Below, piece after piece: positions 34,306 to 42,374 of a DNA stretch of 42,374 nt; the first letter of the stretch is position 1; each line of letters starts with the position of its first letter. A program made the position numbers and the translations under genes. The notes under the pieces are model-generated. The model was not told where the DNA came from. It did no database searches and was given only the letters and a program-made list of their open reading frames with translations. The stretch is from Geobacteraceae bacterium (GTDB taxonomy: Bacteria > Desulfobacterota > Desulfuromonadia > Desulfuromonadales > Geopsychrobacteraceae): assembly GCA_007125165.1 (NCBI GenBank), contig SLDV01000002.1:1-42374 (forward strand), given 5' to 3'.

Positions 34306-34494
34306 GTTTTTTCAAACAGCAGCGGTTGTGAGCTGCTCACCTTTTAGAACCGCACGTCACCGTCGACCGCATTTCCTGGCTTCACTTTTACATTATCCGG
34401 CCTGCCGGCAGAACAGTCACATCAACGAAGATGCCGCCAAACTGTTTTTTGTCCGGCCGGCCACCCCAAAACGACGAATAATCGTCAACACTAA

Positions 34495-35385
<891 letters not shown>

Positions 35386-35418
35386 ATCTTGCGGACTTCA
35401 TCAGAATAAGGAGCTGAT

Positions 35419-36864
35419 ATGGCTGACACAATAAAAGAAATTGACGGCATTACTACCGAGGCGACTGAAGAACTGATCGAGGAAATCCTCGCTGCCTATC
35501 CGGAAAAAGCGCGTAAAAAGCGTGCTCCACACTTGGGGGCCAACGAACCGACATCGGCCAAATGTGCTGTACAGTCCAATAAAAAAGTGGTGCCCGGTGT
35601 CATGAGTCAGCGCGGCTGTGCCTACGCCGGAGCCAAAGGAGTGGTCTGGGGGCCGATCCGTGACATGGTCCATGTATCCCACGGCCCCGTCGGCTGCGGC
35701 GTCTACAGCTGGGGAACGCGACGCAACCTGATGCAAGGAGTTCCTGGCGTCACCTGTTTCCCCCTCGACTTCACCTCCGACTTTCAGGAGAGCGATATCG
35801 TTTATGGTGGAGACAAAAAACTCGAAACCCTGTTGCGCGAAGCCGACGAACTATTCCCGTTGAACAAGGGGTTATCGGTACTTTCCGAGTGCCCGGTCGG
35901 GCTGATTGGAGATGACATCAATGCCGTCACAAAAAAAATGGAGCAGGAGCTGGGCAAGTTTGTCGTCCCCTGTAACTGTGAGGGTTTCCGTGGGGTCAGC
36001 CAGTCTCTGGGGCACCACATCTCCAACGATTCGATCCGCGATCATGTCATCGGCAAACGCGAGTTTGTTGAGCCGGCCGGTCCCTATGATGTCGCCCTGA
36101 TCGGTGACTACAACATCGGCGGTGATGTCTGGGCAGCCACACCGATCCTTGAAGAGATCGGTCTTAACGTCAAGAGTGTCTGGACCGGCGATGGCGAAAT
36201 TGAAAAGATTGCCGCCACCGGGCAGGTCAAACTCAATCTGATCCACTGCTACCGCTCAATGAACTACATGTGCAAGGTGATGGAAGAGAAGTGGGGGATT
36301 CCATGGATGGAGTACAACTTTTTCGGGCCCACCAAGATCGAGGAAAGCCTGCGCGCCATCGGCGAATTCTTTGATGACACCATCAAACAGAAGGTGGAAG
36401 AGGTGATCGCCAAATACAGGCCGATTATGGCGTCCGTTCTCGAAGAATACCGCCCGCGCCTCGAAGGGAAAACCGCCATGCTGTTCGTCGGCGGCCTGCG
36501 TCCGCGCCACACCGTTGGCGCCTACGAAGACCTGGGGATAGAGATTACCGGTACCGGCTACGAATTCGCCCACCAGGATGACTACGACCGGACCTCGCCG
36601 GAAATGGCGAAAGGGACCCTGATCTACGATGACGCTTCCGAATTTGAACTGGAGAAGTTCGTCGAAAAGATGAAGCCCGACCTGGTCGGTAGCGGTATCA
36701 AGGAAAAGTACGTGTTCCAGAAGGCCGGCATCCCCTTCAGGCAGATGCATAGTTGGGACTACTCCGGCCCGTATCACGGTTACGAAGGGTTCAAAATCTT
36801 CGCCCGCGACATCGATATGGCGATCAACTCACCCACATGGGGTCTGGTGAAAGCACCATTTTGA
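35419..36864 (+). CDS. nifD: Nitrogenase molybdenum-iron protein alpha chain
   Basis: A 481-residue subunit of the MoFe protein. P-cluster ligands are seen in [27 protein letters not shown] and [13 protein letters not shown]. The FeMo-cofactor cysteine lies in [10 protein letters not shown] and the histidine in [29 protein letters not shown] is the typical helix. A ribosome site AATAAGGAGC precedes the ATG. It binds NifK in an alpha2beta2 tetramer. The 207-base gap to nifK is unusually long and contains palindromic repeats. Confidence 0.99.
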   Translation: MADTIKEIDGITTEATEELIEEILAAYPEKARKKRAPHLGANEPTSAKCAVQSNKKVVPGVMSQRGCAYAGAKGVVWGPIRDMVHVSHGPVGCGVYSWGTRRNLMQGVPGVTCFPLDFTSDFQESDIVYGGDKKLETLLREADELFPLNKGLSVLSECPVGLIGDDINAVTKKMEQELGKFVVPCNCEGFRGVSQSLGHHISNDSIRDHVIGKREFVEPAGPYDVALIGDYNIGGDVWAATPILEEIGLNVKSVWTGDGEIEKIAATGQVKLNLIHCYRSMNYMCKVMEEKWGIPWMEYNFFGPTKIEESLRAIGEFFDDTIKQKVEEVIAKYRPIMASVLEEYRPRLEGKTAMLFVGGLRPRHTVGAYEDLGIEITGTGYEFAHQDDYDRTSPEMAKGTLIYDDASEFELEKFVEKMKPDLVGSGIKEKYVFQKAGIPFRQMHSWDYSGPYHGYEGFKIFARDIDMAINSPTWGLVKAPF

Positions 36865-36874
36865 ACACGACCTT

Positions 36875-37014
36875 GTAGGGACGTGATTCATCACGCCCTG
36901 ATTCATCACGCCCTGATTCAATATTCGGGCGCAATGTTGACCACGGGCGCAATGAATTGCGCCCCTACAGGTCACCACGGATTACCCTCGGGCGCAATAA
37001 CTTGCGCCCCTACA
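36875..37014. repeat. Array of short palindromic repeats between nifD and nifK
   Basis: Four related units follow one another: GGGACGTGATTCATCACGCCC (36878-36898, one base off the palindrome), a partial copy TGATTCATCACGCCC (36899-36913), GGGCGCAAT-GA-ATTGCGCCC (36945-36964) and GGGCGCAA-TAAC-TTGCGCCC (36990-37009). The last two are followed by CCTACA and the first is preceded by TGTAGG, so the block has repeated ends. A kindred palindrome lies at 39087. They would form hairpins in the nifDK mRNA. Confidence 0.75.
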
Positions 37015-37070
37015 AAGAATGACAACATTCGCCGGATCACCTGCGAAGTCGACACACAAGGAGCAATATC

Positions 37071-38537
37071 ATGAGTACCACTACCGATATCAGACCGGTG
37101 ACAGAACACACGGCTGAAGAGATAGATCGGGTTAAAAACTGGATCAACAGTGAAGAATACAAGGAAAAGAACTTTGCCCGCAAAGCCTTGGTCATCAACC
37201 CGGCACATGCCTGCCAGCCTCTGGGTGCCGAGATGGTCGCCCACGGCTTTGCCGGATCTCTCCCCTTTGTCCACGGCTCCCAGGGGTGTGCCTCCTATTT
37301 CCGCAGCACCTTCAGCCGCCACTTCCGCGAACCGGCGTGCGCAACCAGCGATGCCATGACCGAAGACGGAGCCGTATTTGGTGGCCAGAACAACCTGTTT
37401 GAAGGACTGGAAAACGCCTACGCCTTGTATAAACCGGCGATCATGCCGGTTTTTACCACTTGTATGCCCGAAGTTATTGGAGACGACCTGACGGCCTTTA
37501 TCACCAACGCCAAGAACAATGGGCACATTCCGGCAGACCTGCCGACCCCCTATGCCAATACTCCAAGCTTTAACGGAACCCACATCCACGGTTATGACAG
37601 CATGCTCAAAGCGATGCTGGAATATCTGACCGAAGGGAAAAAGAACGAGGCGGGCGATAACGGCACCCTCAACCTGATCCCCGGCTTTGAAGGCAACACC
37701 GGCAACCTGCGCGAATACAAAAAATACCTTGAAGCCATGGATATCCCCTACACCATGCTCGCCGATATTTCCGATGTGTTTGATTCCGTCTGCGACGGCA
37801 CCTACCGCATGTACAGTGGCGGCACACCCCTCGATGCAGCAGCGGACTCCATCAACGCCAAAGCGACTGTATCGCTGATGAAATATTCAACCTTAAACAC
37901 CATGAAATCCGTCGAAGCAAACTTTGCCGGCACCAGCAAAACCCTGGCATTCCCCATGGGCATCCGCAAGACTGATGAGTTTCTGATGGCTCTGAGCGAG
38001 CTGTTCGACAAACCGATCCCGGCTGAACTTAAAGCGGAACGGGGCCGCGCTGTCGACGCCATGACCGACGCCCATCAGTATATTCACGGCAAGAAATTCG
38101 CCGTCGCCGGTGATCCCGATTACCTCCTTGGCATCGTTTCATTCCTGCTGGAGATGGGAGCCATTCCTTATCACATCCTCTGTTCACGCTCGAACAAGAA
38201 GTTTAAAAAAGAGATGGAAGCCCTGCTCGCCACCTCACCTCTCTACGGAGCTCAGGGGACGGTGTATATCAATAAGGATCTGTGGCACATGCGCAGCCTG
38301 TGCGTGACCGATCCCGTTGATGCCATTATTGGCGACACCCATTGCAAATATGTTGCCCGCGATGCCAAGATTCCCCTCTTCCGGGTCGGCTTTCCGATCA
38401 TGGACCGGGTCAATCTGCATCGCAGTCCGGTTATTGGTTACCAAGGAGCCGTCAATCTATTGACTATGATTGTCAATAAATTCCTCGATACGGTAGACGA
38501 GACCTGTGAAGATCAGTGGTTCGAGATGATGCGTTAA
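37071..38537 (+). CDS. nifK: Nitrogenase molybdenum-iron protein beta chain
   Basis: A 488-residue MoFe-protein beta subunit. P-cluster ligands lie in NPAHACQPLGAEM, VHGSQGCASYFRSTFSRHF and FTTCMPEVIGDDL. The conserved serine/hexapeptide region TSDAMTEDGAVFGGQNN is present. The N-terminus MSTTTDIRPVTEHTAEEIDR is typical. CAAGGAGCAA precedes the ATG at 37071. Translation may be separated from nifD by the palindromic spacer. It forms the alpha2beta2 complex with NifD. Confidence 0.98.
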   Translation: MSTTTDIRPVTEHTAEEIDRVKNWINSEEYKEKNFARKALVINPAHACQPLGAEMVAHGFAGSLPFVHGSQGCASYFRSTFSRHFREPACATSDAMTEDGAVFGGQNNLFEGLENAYALYKPAIMPVFTTCMPEVIGDDLTAFITNAKNNGHIPADLPTPYANTPSFNGTHIHGYDSMLKAMLEYLTEGKKNEAGDNGTLNLIPGFEGNTGNLREYKKYLEAMDIPYTMLADISDVFDSVCDGTYRMYSGGTPLDAAADSINAKATVSLMKYSTLNTMKSVEANFAGTSKTLAFPMGIRKTDEFLMALSELFDKPIPAELKAERGRAVDAMTDAHQYIHGKKFAVAGDPDYLLGIVSFLLEMGAIPYHILCSRSNKKFKKEMEALLATSPLYGAQGTVYINKDLWHMRSLCVTDPVDAIIGDTHCKYVARDAKIPLFRVGFPIMDRVNLHRSPVIGYQGAVNLLTMIVNKFLDTVDETCEDQWFEMMR

Positions 38538-38550
38538 GGAAAAAAGCGAT

Positions 38551-38634
38551 CTCACGCGAAGCCGCGAAGGCGCAAAGAAGGAATACACCATGATGAGTTT
38601 TTGCCTTTCTTTGCGGCTTTGCGCCTTAAGTGAG
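38551..38634. repeat. Imperfect inverted-repeat element after nifK
   Basis: The left arm CTCACGCGAAGCCGCGAAGG (38551-38570, continuing CGCAAAGAAG) and right arm ending GCGCCTTAAGTGAG (38621-38634) are imperfect inverses around a centre at 38580-38604. The phrase CTCACGCGAAGCCGCGAAG recalls a dispersed intergenic repeat found in many bacteria. It makes a long hairpin without a T-run. Confidence 0.55.
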
Positions 38635-38722
38635 CACAACAAACGAGCGTGAAGTTGATTTACTTATGACACGAATCAGGCGCTTCGACATCATCGACAC
38701 CAGAAGAAAGCGAGGACTGCAC

Positions 38723-39094
38723 ATGAACGTTGCATTTGCCAGCACCGATAAAATTCACATTGATGAACATTTCGGGCGGGCGGAAGAATTCATTATCTGG
38801 AAGGTTGGCCCGGACACTGCAAGCTTCAATGGTATTGTCCAGGTCAGCACTTCCGGCGCTGATGAGGCCGATCGCATCGAATCCCGCTGTGCCGGCCTGG
38901 CCGACTGTGCCCTGGTCTATGTCGCCGAGATCGGTGGTCCGGCAGCGGCACGTCTGGTTGCCAAAAAGATTCATCCGATCAAAAGCAAAACCAAAGCTCC
39001 AATCAGTGACACCATCGAACAACTCCAGGAAGTGCTGCGCGACAGCCCACCACCCTGGTTGCGAAAAGCCCTATTAAAAGATGAAGGGGCGTGA
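38723..39094 (+). CDS. nifX: NifX family FeMo-cofactor-carrier protein
   Basis: The start is the ATG at 38723 (MNVAFASTDKIHIDEHFGRA) after GAGGA; the longer frame runs into the preceding repeat. The 123-residue protein has the NifX/dinitrogenase-cofactor-binding fold with the N-terminal beta strand and HFGRAEEF, ending in an alpha-helical tail with a PPPWLRKALLKD segment. NifX binds NifB-co or precursor clusters and carries them between maturation enzymes. The last codons lie inside a dispersed palindrome that provides the stop codon. It is one of two NifX-like proteins in the locus. Confidence 0.88.
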   Translation: MNVAFASTDKIHIDEHFGRAEEFIIWKVGPDTASFNGIVQVSTSGADEADRIESRCAGLADCALVYVAEIGGPAAARLVAKKIHPIKSKTKAPISDTIEQLQEVLRDSPPPWLRKALLKDEGA

Positions 39095-39106
39095 TTTATC
39101 ACGCCC
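39087..39106. repeat. Palindrome providing the nifX stop codon
   Basis: GGGCGTGAT-TT-ATCACGCCC, perfect 9-base arms. The TGA stop of nifX lies within the left arm (39092-39094). The same motif family occurs between nifD and nifK. Confidence 0.7.
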
Positions 39107-39126
39107 TTAGATAAACAACCGGCAAT

Positions 39127-39215
39127 AATCAAGCCGGGGGTGTTTGAATACAGCGGGGAATGTTTGAGGCGATAGCCGAGTTTTTCCCGCAAATGAAAAT
39201 ACCCCCGGCTTGATT
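39127..39215. repeat. Long inverted repeat upstream of the ferredoxin gene
   Basis: AATCAAGCCGGGGGT (39127-39141) and ACCCCCGGCTTGATT (39201-39215) are perfect 15-base inverse copies. Between them another stem can form (GCGGGGAA with TTTCCCGC, and AGGC with GCC). The 89-base unit lies 50 bases before the ferredoxin ATG. It has the look of a small mobile or REP-like element or a structured RNA leader; no T-run follows. Confidence 0.7.
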
Positions 39216-39265
39216 CCCAAACATCGATCGTTAACACATTTTAAAAAACTACAAGGAGAAATCTC

Positions 39266-39535
39266 ATGACCTTTATTACCGGAATTACCAAAGGTGGAAG
39301 CACCTGGACCCCGACCTTCGTCGAAGGCATCGATCACGACAAGTGCATCGGCTGCGGCCGCTGTTACAAAGCCTGTTCACGCAAAGTGCTGGCACCCCTG
39401 GATATTGAGGACGAAGAAAACTACAGCACCCGCATGGTCATGGATGTCGTTGCCGAAGACAACTGTATTGGCTGTGCGGCCTGTGGCGTCGCCTGCCCGA
39501 AGAAATGTTTCAGTTTTGCCCCGATGGCGGCATAG
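39266..39535 (+). CDS. fdxB: nif-specific 2[4Fe-4S] ferredoxin (ferredoxin III, FdxB type)
   Basis: An 89-residue ferredoxin with two cluster motifs: CIGCGRCYKACSRKVL and CIGCAACGVACPKKCF. The N-terminal extension TFITGITKGGSTWTPTFVEG is characteristic of nif-linked ferredoxin III. It probably carries electrons for FeMo-cofactor synthesis (NifB) or to nitrogenase. ACAAGGAGAA precedes the ATG. It stands between two NifX-like genes, a typical position in nif clusters. Symbol is by family resemblance. Confidence 0.93.
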   Translation: MTFITGITKGGSTWTPTFVEGIDHDKCIGCGRCYKACSRKVLAPLDIEDEENYSTRMVMDVVAEDNCIGCAACGVACPKKCFSFAPMAA

Positions 39536-39574
39536 CAGGAAATTAAGCCCCTGGCTGCAAAAGGAGAGCATCTG

Positions 39575-39958
39575 ATGCGTATTGCTGTCACATCCAAATC
39601 AGGAACCGAGGTTGACCAGCACTTTGGCCACGCCCGGCGCTTTCTGATATACGACTACCGCAGTCACAATCCGGAACAGATTGGTGAGGTTGAAGTCGAA
39701 AAATACTGTTCCTTCGATCCGGATCATCCCTTTCGTCATCGCCAATTCGATGCCATCGTTGCGGCGATCAAAGACTGCAAAGCAGTGGTAACCGCCATGA
39801 TCGGCGAGCTGCCCAGAATAGAGTTGGAAAAGGTCGGCATTCGCCCGGTCATCGCTTCCGGACCAATCCTGGAAGCACTGAAACTGGCTCATGACAGTGT
39901 CTGTGGTGGCCAATGTAAAGGTAAGACGCAGCCGGCACAAGACTGCCCACATCAGTAA
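39575..39958 (+). CDS. NifX/NifB-C-terminal-like dinitrogenase cofactor-binding protein
   Basis: A 127-residue protein of the same fold as NifX, starting MRIAVTSKSGTEVDQHFGHA with the HFGHA motif. The body IVAAIKDCKAVVTAMIGELP matches the C-terminal domain that many NifB proteins carry. The end has a cysteine/histidine-rich tail (CGGQCKGKTQPAQDCPHQ) that could bind a cluster. Its gene lies directly upstream of a NifB that lacks this domain, so it may act in trans as the missing NifX-like part. AAAGGAGAGC precedes the ATG. Confidence 0.9.
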   Translation: MRIAVTSKSGTEVDQHFGHARRFLIYDYRSHNPEQIGEVEVEKYCSFDPDHPFRHRQFDAIVAAIKDCKAVVTAMIGELPRIELEKVGIRPVIASGPILEALKLAHDSVCGGQCKGKTQPAQDCPHQ

Positions 39959-39998
39959 TTTGCACGTTTGGTACTTTTTGCCGCAGTTTTCCACAGAG

Positions 39999-40017
39999 CT
40001 GCCTAAATGATTAGCAG
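39999..40017. promoter_or_regulatory. Upstream activating dyad of nifB (TGC-N11-GCA)
   Basis: CTGCCTAAATGATTAGCAG shares TGCCTAAAT with the glnB dyad and the same CTGC-N11-GCAG spacing as that of nifH. The centre is 87 bases before the predicted start at 40095, equal to glnB. Confidence 0.6.
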
Positions 40018-40067
40018 TTTCGCTGAGCTAATTGATTGAAGATCGGCAGACTTTGGCTATTTATTAA

Positions 40068-40085
40068 TTGGCACAGAATATGCTT
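40068..40085 (+). promoter_or_regulatory. Sigma-54 promoter for nifB
   Basis: TTGGCACAGAATATGCTT: GG 40070-40071 and GC 40082-40083, 12 bases apart. Start near 40095, leader about 145 bases. Confidence 0.9.
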
Positions 40086-40109
40086 ATATTTTTCAGCAAA
40101 TTAGAAGTG

Positions 40110-40149
40110 GTTACGTTGATGTAGCTCTTTTACCCAAGGCACAGTTGCC
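40110..40149 (+). promoter_or_regulatory. ANTAR-type dual hexaloop antitermination element, nifB leader
   Basis: P1 is GTTAC-GTTGAT-GTAGC (40110-40125, one T-G pair). Its loop keeps G at position 4 but has G instead of A at position 1. P2 is GGC-ACAGTT-GCC (40138-40149) with canonical A1 and G4. P2 covers the first bases (40147-40149) of the terminator 5' arm. Confidence 0.68.
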
Positions 40150-40183
40150 CCGAAACTCCCTCCCGAGTTCTCGGGGCTTTTTT
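40147..40183 (+). terminator. Leader terminator before nifB
   Basis: GCCCCGA (40147-40153) pairs with TCGGGGC (40171-40177), extended by AACT/AGTT with one bulged C. TTTTTT follows. It lies 57 bases before the nifB ATG, so transcription is expected to stop unless antiterminated. Confidence 0.9.
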
Positions 40184-40239
40184 ATCCCGGGCCAGGCAAC
40201 GGCGCTTTCCCTTCCCTCATTTCATGTAAGGAGATACCC

Positions 40240-41130
40240 ATGGCGACCGGTTGCCCGATGATGACCGCTACAAAAATTTCCGATCACCCCTGTTTCGGCG
40301 GTGATCACAGTAAAGCTGGACGTATCCACCTGCCGGTTGCCCCCGGTTGCAATATCAAATGCGGCTTTTGTGAACGCCGCTTTGACTGTGTCAACGAGAG
40401 TCGTCCCGGTGTGACCAGTCGGGTACTGACACCGGACCAGGCGCTTGCGCGCGTGCGCCTGGTCAAAAGACACATGGAAATGAAGGGTGGTGCCGAACTG
40501 AAGGTTGTCGGCATCGCCGGCCCCGGTGACCCGTTAGACAATCCCAAAACCTTTATCGCCTTTGATCTGGTTCGCAAGGAATTCCCGGAGATGAAGCTGT
40601 GTCTGTCAACCAATGGTCTGCTGCTGCCGCAGTCGGTTGATAAAATCATCGGCGCCGGTGTGACCAGCCTGACCATTACCATCAATGCCCTCACCCCGCA
40701 AACCGGGGCAAAGGTCTATGAATGGGTGCGACATGAGGGCAAAAAGCTCAGGGGAGAAGAAGGCGCGGCCATCCTGTTGCACAATCAGTTGGAGGGGTTA
40801 CGTCTGGCAACAGCAGCAGGACTGATCGTCAAAATCAACCATGTCTACATCCCCGAGGTCAATGACCACGAAACCCTGGAGCTGGCCATCAAGGTTCGCA
40901 AGTTGGGAGCACAGATGATGAACATCACTCCGGTCATCCCGGTTGGCATGTTCAGAGACGTTGTCCCCCCGACGGCACTGACCATGGACATGGTGCGCAA
41001 TCAGGCAGAGCTCATCCTCTCCCAGGCCCGCCACTGTAAACAATGCCGTGCCGATGCCGCCGGAGTGGTTGGTCAGGATATCGATCTGGAGGTGTTGGAG
41101 GGGAGAAAATCAGCACAGTTGGTTAGCTGA
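40240..41130 (+). CDS. nifB: FeMo-cofactor biosynthesis protein NifB, short form without NifX domain
   Basis: A radical-SAM enzyme of 296 residues that makes the NifB-co [8Fe-9S-C] core. Seen are HPCFGGDHSKAGRIHLPVAP, the radical-SAM cluster motif CNIKCGFCERRFDCVNESRP, GIAGPGDPLDNP and CLSTNGLLLPQ, and the C-terminal cysteine pair CKQCRADAAG. The classical form is near 500 residues because of a NifX-like C-terminal domain that is missing here; a separate NifX-like gene lies just upstream. TAAGGAGATACC precedes the ATG. It has its own sigma-54 promoter and leader terminator. Confidence 0.98.
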   Translation: MATGCPMMTATKISDHPCFGGDHSKAGRIHLPVAPGCNIKCGFCERRFDCVNESRPGVTSRVLTPDQALARVRLVKRHMEMKGGAELKVVGIAGPGDPLDNPKTFIAFDLVRKEFPEMKLCLSTNGLLLPQSVDKIIGAGVTSLTITINALTPQTGAKVYEWVRHEGKKLRGEEGAAILLHNQLEGLRLATAAGLIVKINHVYIPEVNDHETLELAIKVRKLGAQMMNITPVIPVGMFRDVVPPTALTMDMVRNQAELILSQARHCKQCRADAAGVVGQDIDLEVLEGRKSAQLVS

Positions 41131-41148
41131 ACTTAAAGGCAAACATTG

Positions 41149-41305
41149 TCCACGGAAAGCACGGAAAGACACGGAAAATAAAATCCTCAAGTAAAGGTCA
41201 AAGGCGTCTAGGAAGGTAATTAACTAGAACAAGGTGAACCAGATAGAGCTAAATATTCATCCGCTTTGGTCTATGTATTCCGTGTTCTTCCATGTTTTCC
41301 GTGGA
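41149..41305. repeat. 157-base element with inverted ends between convergent nifB and nifU-nifQ genes
   Basis: The left end TCCACGGAAAGCACGGAAAG (continuing ACACGGAAAATAA) is inverse to the right end TTCCATGTTTTCCGTGGA with TATTCCGTGTTC before it. The ends match over about 30 bases with some changes. The middle is AT-rich without an ORF. The CCACGGAAAGCACGGAAAG phrase is known to me as a widespread dispersed intergenic repeat, so it may be a miniature element. Confidence 0.6.
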
Positions 41306-41310
41306 CCAGA

Positions 41311-42303
41311 TCACCCAAAACACAACTCATACTCGCTGCACTCACCACAAACCGGACTCTTGCACAACATCCCCCCCTGCTGCTCACAGATCTGCTTATA
41401 AAAAAAGCGCTTCCAGCGCATTCCCTGGTGGTTGGCGGCAAACAATGCCGGCAGATGACGCCTGATCGCCGCACCGAGTTCCGCCCGCTCGAACAGTCCC
41501 ATGGCGACCCAGAGATGGCCGGGCTTCGAAGCACGGACAGCGAGGATGTGGGCCAGCAGGGCTCCTGATAACCTGTTCGCAGATTCTTCCGCGTCCGGGA
41601 TAAAGCTCAGCAACAGGCTGACCAGTTCAGGATCAATACTGACCGCCGATGAAACCGTTGGTGCATCAACATCAAGGTCAATATCCGGAAAATAGTGTCG
41701 CCACAGGCTGATGAACTGCTGTGAGGTCAAACCGAAGACACTTTCCGGGGGACATCCCTCCTCCTCCATGACGACCGACAGACAGGCAAGCAGATGACGA
41801 TCTGCCGTAATCATGCCGGTAGGACAGGCGCTGTCCATCAGTTGGCGGTAGCGCGGATGATCGCTACTGACCCTGGGCCCGGCGTGATCCTGATGCGGGG
41901 CTAAATTGCCGGTGACCAGTTTGCCTTGACGCCCGATGCTGGCAACCGCTGCCCGCAGCGCCTCGGCGGCCAGATCGGCACAATAAAACCGCTCAACCGG
42001 AAGGCCGCCCAACCGTGCGTCGATAGCTTCACGGCTGATTCGGAGGACCTCGTTAATGGAGGAATTTTCCGCAAGTTCTGCCGCGGCGGCGCAGGCAGCA
42101 ATCGTGTAGCCACAACCAAACGCCTGAAATCTCACCATTTCAACCTGCCTGCGCGAGGTTTTGATAAAAAATCGGGCAGCGATGCGCGTACCCCGCTCAC
42201 CTTCCCCCAGGCCGATTTCACCGATGCCTTCGGCTCCGCTGAGTTGCCCGACATAAGCAGGATTATTGGCGTAGCGCAGAATCTGCTCAGTATAACCATT
42301 CAT
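41311..42303 (-). CDS. NifU-like scaffold domain fused to NifQ
   Basis: I take the ATG at 42303 (MNGYTEQILRYANNPAYVGQ), giving 330 residues; a longer frame adds 17 unlikely residues. Residues 1-125 resemble the IscU-type N-terminal domain of NifU, with FQAFGCGYTIAACAA (Cys64) and LGGLPVERFYCADLAAEAL (Cys108). The first scaffold cysteine (VCGD in NifU) is absent, replaced by GLGEGERG. Residues about 150-330 form a NifQ domain with RWKRFFYKQICEQQG and the terminal cluster C-x4-C-x2-C-x5-C (Cys314, 319, 322, 328). NifQ supplies molybdenum for FeMo-cofactor. The fusion would couple Fe-S scaffold and Mo donation. The start overlaps an upstream gene by ATGA. Confidence 0.88.
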   Translation of the reverse strand: MNGYTEQILRYANNPAYVGQLSGAEGIGEIGLGEGERGTRIAARFFIKTSRRQVEMVRFQAFGCGYTIAACAAAAELAENSSINEVLRISREAIDARLGGLPVERFYCADLAAEALRAAVASIGRQGKLVTGNLAPHQDHAGPRVSSDHPRYRQLMDSACPTGMITADRHLLACLSVVMEEEGCPPESVFGLTSQQFISLWRHYFPDIDLDVDAPTVSSAVSIDPELVSLLLSFIPDAEESANRLSGALLAHILAVRASKPGHLWVAMGLFERAELGAAIRRHLPALFAANHQGMRWKRFFYKQICEQQGGMLCKSPVCGECSEYELCFG

Positions 42304-42374
42304 CGCTGACCACCATGATGCTGATGGCGGGTGATCACGTTGGCCAGCTCGCAAAGAAAATAGGCTCCCCCCTC
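42300..42374 (-). CDS. C-terminal fragment of an unidentified gene, upstream of nifU-nifQ fusion
   Basis: The frame is open from the window edge for 24 codons and reads EGGAYFLCELANVITRHQHH plus GGQR, then TGA. The stop overlaps the start of the NifU-NifQ gene by ATGA, which favours a real cotranscribed gene. The fragment is too short to identify. Its position suggests another nif or molybdenum gene. Confidence 0.6.
   Translation of the reverse strand, partial: EGGAYFLCELANVITRHQHHGGQR

Noticed and set aside
36883-37074. Small open frame between nifD and nifK
   Set aside because: Its sequence is just the translated palindromic repeats (HHALIHHALI), no ribosome site.
38630-38722. N-terminal extension of nifX
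   Set aside because: The extra residues come from the inverted-repeat element; a ribosome site and the typical NifX start lie at 38723.

Overview
The window reads as a chromosomal segment from an anaerobic or microaerobic deltaproteobacterium, most likely of the Desulfuromonas/Geobacter/Pelobacter group. This is inferred from gene content and protein flavour, not from a database search. Supporting signs are a molybdenum nitrogenase locus with sigma-54 promoters, a histidine kinase plus an ANTAR response regulator resembling Geobacter GnfL/GnfR, rubredoxin, ElbB-like protein, and several families of short palindromic intergenic repeats. No rRNA, tRNA, CRISPR array, insertion sequence or prophage gene was seen. 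Genes are densely packed and many overlap by 4 to 8 bases.

Left part (1-14.5 kb) is mixed housekeeping: a truncated rmuC; uppP on the other strand; a duplicated-repeat membrane protein; a cysteine desulfurase of DndA-like flavour with an 82-residue partner; a rhodanese and a small cupin on the minus strand; the cydDC thiol exporter; nudC with a second NUDIX hydrolase; a HAD phosphatase bordered by a 128-bp dispersed repeat; an XRE-cupin regulator; elbB; a rubredoxin gene of 52 codons; lipA with an overlapping hotdog thioesterase; and a 62-residue small protein.

Middle part (14.6-26.9 kb): sucA-sucB and a separately spaced lpd make the 2-oxoglutarate dehydrogenase complex, for which LipA just upstream makes the lipoyl cofactor. 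An M23 peptidase follows. Then comes a compact purine-salvage operon: BMP-family binding protein, hairpin attenuator, double ABC ATPase, two permeases and xanthine phosphoribosyltransferase.

Right part (26.9-42.4 kb) is a nitrogen-fixation island. It holds a soluble GAF-PAS histidine kinase, glnB, amtB, an ANTAR response regulator, draT, draG, two small unknown proteins, an FKBP/SlyD-type prolyl isomerase, nifH, nifD, nifK, nifX, a nif-type 2[4Fe-4S] ferredoxin, a second NifX-domain protein, a short nifB and, convergently, a gene fusing a NifU-like scaffold domain to NifQ. nifE, nifN and nifV are not in the window.

The most striking feature is regulatory. The glnB, nifH and nifB leaders share one architecture. 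Each has a TGC-N11-GCA upstream dyad and a sigma-54 promoter with GG and GC twelve bases apart. Two small hairpins with six-base loops follow, the second overlapping the 5' arm of an intrinsic terminator placed before the gene. That is the layout expected for ANTAR-mediated antitermination, and the ANTAR regulator lies downstream of one of these leaders. The histidine kinase also has a sigma-54 promoter. Together they suggest a circuit in which sigma-54 activation, kinase-controlled antitermination, PII/AmtB sensing and DraT/DraG ADP-ribosylation of NifH are layered on one another.
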